A stretch of DNA of 64,000 bases, from assembly GCA_021432635.1 (NCBI GenBank), contig MU270046.1:223913-287912 (forward strand). The letters run 5' to 3'. Of the stretch, positions 60,592 to 64,000 are shown piece after piece. Made by a program: the position numbers and the translations under genes. The first letter of the stretch is position 1; the number at the start of each line of letters is the position of its first letter. Origin of the DNA: Thozetella sp. PMI_491 (Eukaryota > Ascomycota > Sordariomycetes > Chaetosphaeriales > Chaetosphaeriaceae). The notes below the pieces were generated by a model. That model saw only the letters and a list, made by a program, of their open reading frames with translations, made no database searches and was not told the origin of the DNA.

Positions 60592-63500
60592 TCACCATGC
60601 TATCCTGGCGAGGAACCCTTTGGGGCAGAGTCTGACGAGCAACTTCCGGATTTCGTCTATGCACAAGATGGCCAGGCCAAGAGGAATAGGAATAAACCAG
60701 AACTCAATCGGCACAGATGCCGTTCCAAACAGAGACTGTATGCCTGGTGCTTCGGTGACGAGGATGGCAATGCCCAGGCTGATTACCATGCCAAGGAGAA
60801 GCCACGGGTTGCGATGCTTTTTGGTGAACGGATCTGCTTGAACGATGCTCATACGCCGGTTGCGAACGGCCAGAATGTTCCCCCACTGGAGCATCACAAG
60901 GCAGACAAAATAAACGCACTGGCCAGTCGCATTGAAGTAGGTTAGCTCGTCCTGGGAATAGCCGTAGAAGCCGTCATTATAGCCCTCGAAGAGGAAGAAG
61001 AGATCCTTGATGGGAATGCCAGCATACTTCCACATATAGAGGAAGAACATAGCGTGCGCCACTGTCGTCTCCATGAAGCCCGTCATCAGATACGCTTGTA
61101 TGTAAATCTTTAGCGTGATCAAATGGTCGCGTTTGTGATTGCGCGGCGGCAACGACAACAGGTCGAACTCCTCCTTCTCCATGATCAAAGACATGGAGAG
61201 AAACAGGTCGGTGAAGACACAGATGATGATCATGAGAAAGGAACTGAGCGGCAGCGGAACCCCGAAGAAGACGTTGACAATCACCGGCCAGATCTCGGAC
61301 CAGCTGCCGGCGGGCAGCAGGTAGGAGATAACCTTTTGCAGGTTCTGGAACACCAGCCTGCCGTGGCGGATGGCGTCGATGATAGAGTCGAACTTATCAA
61401 GCAGTACCAGGTCGGATGCCTCGATGGCTACATCGCTACCCGTCACCACAGCCACCCCAACGTCGGCCGCTCGTAAGGCAGGCGCGTCATTGACGCCATC
61501 GCCTGTAACCGCGACAACGTTATCGCGCGCCCGGAACTCCTCGACGATGCGTAGCTTCTGCTCCGGCGTCGTGCGTGCGAATACAATCTCCTGATATTCG
61601 CAAACCAGATCCCACTCCTCGGCCGCCAGCTTACCTACAGCTTCCCCGCTGAGGAGTAGACTGCGGCTCTCCCCACCCAGGCGAGCACTGCGGAGGGCTT
61701 CTGTCGAGAGGTCGACCGAAGTGTGGATCGTGTCGAATGTGTCAGGGTCTCGGCTCCCGGTGAAGATGCCCACGTTCCGGGCGACGGCTGCGGCAGTCAG
61801 GCTGTAATCGCCTGTAACCATAAAGAATCGGGCACCGGCGCGACGACAATCAGCCACAGTTCTTGCCGTCTCGGGGCGGGGCGGGTCCGTAATGCCAAAA
61901 ATGCCAATGACGGTTAGGTCGCAGATGGCGCTTTGAGCTATCTCGTCACCGAACGCGTTTGTTCCGAGCGTATTCACAGGACGTATGGTTTTCTCGCAGA
62001 GCACGATAACCCGTTCTGCGTTTCTTGAGAGCCTGTTCTGGTATTCTTCGAAGAAAGAAAGGCCCGCGGCATCTAGGGGCACCACTGAGCCCGACTTGGC
62101 AGACCAGTAAGCTGTGCAGGCGGGTAGCAGCACATCAGGAGCACCTTTGACGAAGATTCTGAAGGTTCCATTTTTCTCGTCTTCGCGGCTGATGGCGTGC
62201 ATCGTGAGCATCCATTTTCTAGTGGAATTGAAAGGAATTTGGAACGCCTTGGGGTGCGCTGCCATCAGACCTTCGGCGCTCTTGCCAGCCGCCGCAATGC
62301 GCAGGACAGCCGCATCTGTGGCATTTCCCAGGATCTTTCTCTGCTCTATTGGGAGAGAAAGCGTCGTGGGATCAAAAACGGCGTCGTTGCAGAGAATTGC
62401 TGCTTGCTGCAGCCGACGAAGGTGCTCCCCGGCTACATTGTCGTTTGCCATAGAATCAAGGTCCTGGGACGACAGAGTGTGGTCCAGGAATGCCGCTGAT
62501 GTGACACTCATCTTGTTTTGAGTCAGGGTTCCTGTCTTGTCAGAGCAGATGACATTAACGCAGCCGAGAGTTTCGACCGTTGTCAACCCTTTGGGGAGAA
62601 TGTTGGAAGCTTTCATCCTATTCGCTACTAGCATCAGGGTCAAGGCGACGCCTACTGGCATGCCCTCGGGAATGAATGCGACGACGCAGCCCATGACGTC
62701 GTTGAGCATAGCGACCGTGTCCATATAGTTCGGGTGTTGCACTCGAAGCCATCCAACCCAAGTCAAAAGAATTAGGAGGGCGAGACAGATAGTAAGGCAG
62801 ACAATGATATAGACAAAGCGCCATATCTCTTTCTGGATTAGAGGCACGCGCTGTTTTGCAGAGGCAGTGGCGCTAGCGATACGTCCCATAACGGAGCGAG
62901 GACCGGTGAGAACAACGACACCGACGCCGCTACCGTTGACAACCATGGTGCCCATGAGCGCGATGTTTCGGCTCTCTAGAAAGCTCCCGTCCGTGGAGTC
63001 AACCGCCCCGTCAATCTCGTCAGGCTCTCCTGTGAGCACGGAGCGGTCGAAGCGGACATCACCCGAGTGGCTTAGGATACGAAGGTCGGCGGGAACTCGG
63101 TTGCCGATACTCAGATGGACGATGTCGCCGCTGACGAGGCCGGAGGTGGGGAGTTTCTGCAGCTTGCCCTCTCGGAGGACCAGGGTGTCGGAAGGCAGAA
63201 GGCCCAAGATTGATTTCATGGTCCTCTGTGTCGACCAATCCTGAAAACCAGAGAAACCGGCCTGGAGGATGATGACGAGGATGACGAGGATAGCGAGCGC
63301 GAGATTCGTAGGCGAAGGGGGGTTACTGAGTGGCTTCCAGCAGACAAAGAAGATGACGACGCCGACCCAAAGAACGGAACAGAAGCCGCCAAACAGATAC
63401 ATGAGGATTTTCTTCAGATATTGAGTAGCGGGCTCGGGCAGCGTGTTGTTTCCATCACGTTGAAGGCGTGTCGTCGCGGCTGCCTCGGAGAGTCCTACGT

Positions 63501-63963
63501 CCGGCGCAACATTAAGTTGCTGGCAGATCTGAGCGGCATCGAGCTCATGGAAGGTCAGTCCGGCGAAGTAATCACGTTGATCGCTCAGATTGGCCGTCTT
63601 TTTAATGTCCATAGATCCTCCTTCGTCTGCCTTGCGAGTCTCAGATACGTGAATAGAGAGTGACCGGTACTCGATCTGGATGCCCGAGTTCGGTGAAGTG
63701 GGAAGGCGACTTCGAGAGCTGTCACGACTCATCGAGCGCCTGCTACGGCTCATGGAACGCCTTCCGCGGCTGATAGAGCGCCTGCGGGGCGTTGGCCTGG
63801 ATGGCCCCTCCGTCGTCTGGCGATGCTGCTGCTGCCCGTCATTGACATTGGGATTGAAGGTAATGCGGCCCAGTCCTTCGGCCGCGGCAGGCAAGGCGTC
63901 TGTCGCGGTATGTTCCGGCATTGTCGACACAGCAGGATCTTGAGTAGGCGACAGAGTCAACAA
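60592..63963 (-). CDS. P-type ATPase, Na+/K+-ATPase-like (type IIC)
   Basis: A single uninterrupted exon of 1123 residues. The N-terminal 100 residues are disordered and Arg/Ser-rich (RRRSISRGRRSMSRSRRSMS), a likely phosphorylation region. Then come a cation-ATPase N domain (GLTFHELDAAQICQQLNV), the actuator with RSVLTGEPDE, helix 4 with VVAFIPEGMPVGVALTLML, the phosphorylation site CSDKTGTLTQNKM (Asp about 474), the hinge with MVTGDYSLTAAAVARNVG and VAVTGDGVNDAPALRAADVG, and six C-terminal helices. The PEGMPVG and MSDKT-adjacent sequence is closest to Na/K-ATPase-type pumps rather than to fungal ENA or PMA pumps. It would export cations at the plasma membrane. No beta-subunit gene is visible here. 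Confidence 0.93.
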   Translation of the reverse strand: MLTLSPTQDPAVSTMPEHTATDALPAAAEGLGRITFNPNVNDGQQQHRQTTEGPSRPTPRRRSISRGRRSMSRSRRSMSRDSSRSRLPTSPNSGIQIEYRSLSIHVSETRKADEGGSMDIKKTANLSDQRDYFAGLTFHELDAAQICQQLNVAPDVGLSEAAATTRLQRDGNNTLPEPATQYLKKILMYLFGGFCSVLWVGVVIFFVCWKPLSNPPSPTNLALAILVILVIILQAGFSGFQDWSTQRTMKSILGLLPSDTLVLREGKLQKLPTSGLVSGDIVHLSIGNRVPADLRILSHSGDVRFDRSVLTGEPDEIDGAVDSTDGSFLESRNIALMGTMVVNGSGVGVVVLTGPRSVMGRIASATASAKQRVPLIQKEIWRFVYIIVCLTICLALLILLTWVGWLRVQHPNYMDTVAMLNDVMGCVVAFIPEGMPVGVALTLMLVANRMKASNILPKGLTTVETLGCVNVICSDKTGTLTQNKMSVTSAAFLDHTLSSQDLDSMANDNVAGEHLRRLQQAAILCNDAVFDPTTLSLPIEQRKILGNATDAAVLRIAAAGKSAEGLMAAHPKAFQIPFNSTRKWMLTMHAISREDEKNGTFRIFVKGAPDVLLPACTAYWSAKSGSVVPLDAAGLSFFEEYQNRLSRNAERVIVLCEKTIRPVNTLGTNAFGDEIAQSAICDLTVIGIFGITDPPRPETARTVADCRRAGARFFMVTGDYSLTAAAVARNVGIFTGSRDPDTFDTIHTSVDLSTEALRSARLGGESRSLLLSGEAVGKLAAEEWDLVCEYQEIVFARTTPEQKLRIVEEFRARDNVVAVTGDGVNDAPALRAADVGVAVVTGSDVAIEASDLVLLDKFDSIIDAIRHGRLVFQNLQKVISYLLPAGSWSEIWPVIVNVFFGVPLPLSSFLMIIICVFTDLFLSMSLIMEKEEFDLLSLPPRNHKRDHLITLKIYIQAYLMTGFMETTVAHAMFFLYMWKYAGIPIKDLFFLFEGYNDGFYGYSQDELTYFNATGQCVYFVCLVMLQWGNILAVRNRRMSIVQADPFTKKHRNPWLLLGMVISLGIAILVTEAPGIQSLFGTASVPIEFWFIPIPLGLAILCIDEIRKLLVRLCPKGFLARIAW

Positions 63964-64000
63964 ATAAAGGTATGGGAATCTTAAAGATGGAAGCTGGAGA

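Overview
The window is chromosomal DNA from a filamentous ascomycete (Pezizomycotina). Nearly every gene is broken by short GT-AG introns of about 50-110 nt with CTAAC or CTGAC branch sites. The gene families are fungal: HET, PNP-NACHT, Zn2Cys6 regulators, DUF3328/UstYa, RTA1, Fung_rhodopsin and CFEM-less PTH11-like receptors. I cannot name the species. All exon structures were assembled by hand from splice signals, phase and reading frame, so boundaries are models and family names come from memory of motifs, not from searches.

Layout. 1-13 kb: end of an unknown gene, a HET-domain gene, a gene of unknown function with a GNEYW motif, an MFS monocarboxylate-type porter, an acyl-CoA dehydrogenase and a rhodopsin-like membrane protein. 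14.6-30 kb: the most interesting region. It holds a P450, three separate UstYa-like (DUF3328) oxidases, a 79-residue secreted precursor-like peptide with an aromatic WWHPDYW segment, an 8-Cys secreted peptide, an amidase relic, and a regulator with two tandem Zn2Cys6 clusters. 31-38 kb: a quinone oxidoreductase with an in-frame stop, a fungal_trans_2 regulator without a zinc cluster, and two SDRs. 38-41.6 kb is AT-rich and gene-poor with an inverted-repeat element. 41.6-45 kb: a PNP-NACHT NLR-like gene lacking C-terminal repeats. 45.8-64 kb: a small secreted protein, a GDSL esterase fused to a cyanovirin-N-like domain (with a frameshift), an arylsulfatase, a sugar porter, a second HET gene, an RTA1-like membrane protein, a Zn2Cys6 regulator and a Na/K-type P-type ATPase.

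How it may work together. The 14.6-30 kb block has the parts of a fungal ribosomally made, UstYa-modified peptide pathway (the dikaritin type): a secreted precursor, membrane-anchored DUF3328 oxidases, a P450 and a local regulator. Unlike the classical precursors I know, this one has a single candidate core and no repeated KR-flanked units. The precursor gene and the Cys-rich peptide gene share a 17-nt leader motif (16/17 identical) and both carry an Ala-Ala-Arg site just after the signal peptide. This is an inference from gene content. No product, expression or homology data were available.
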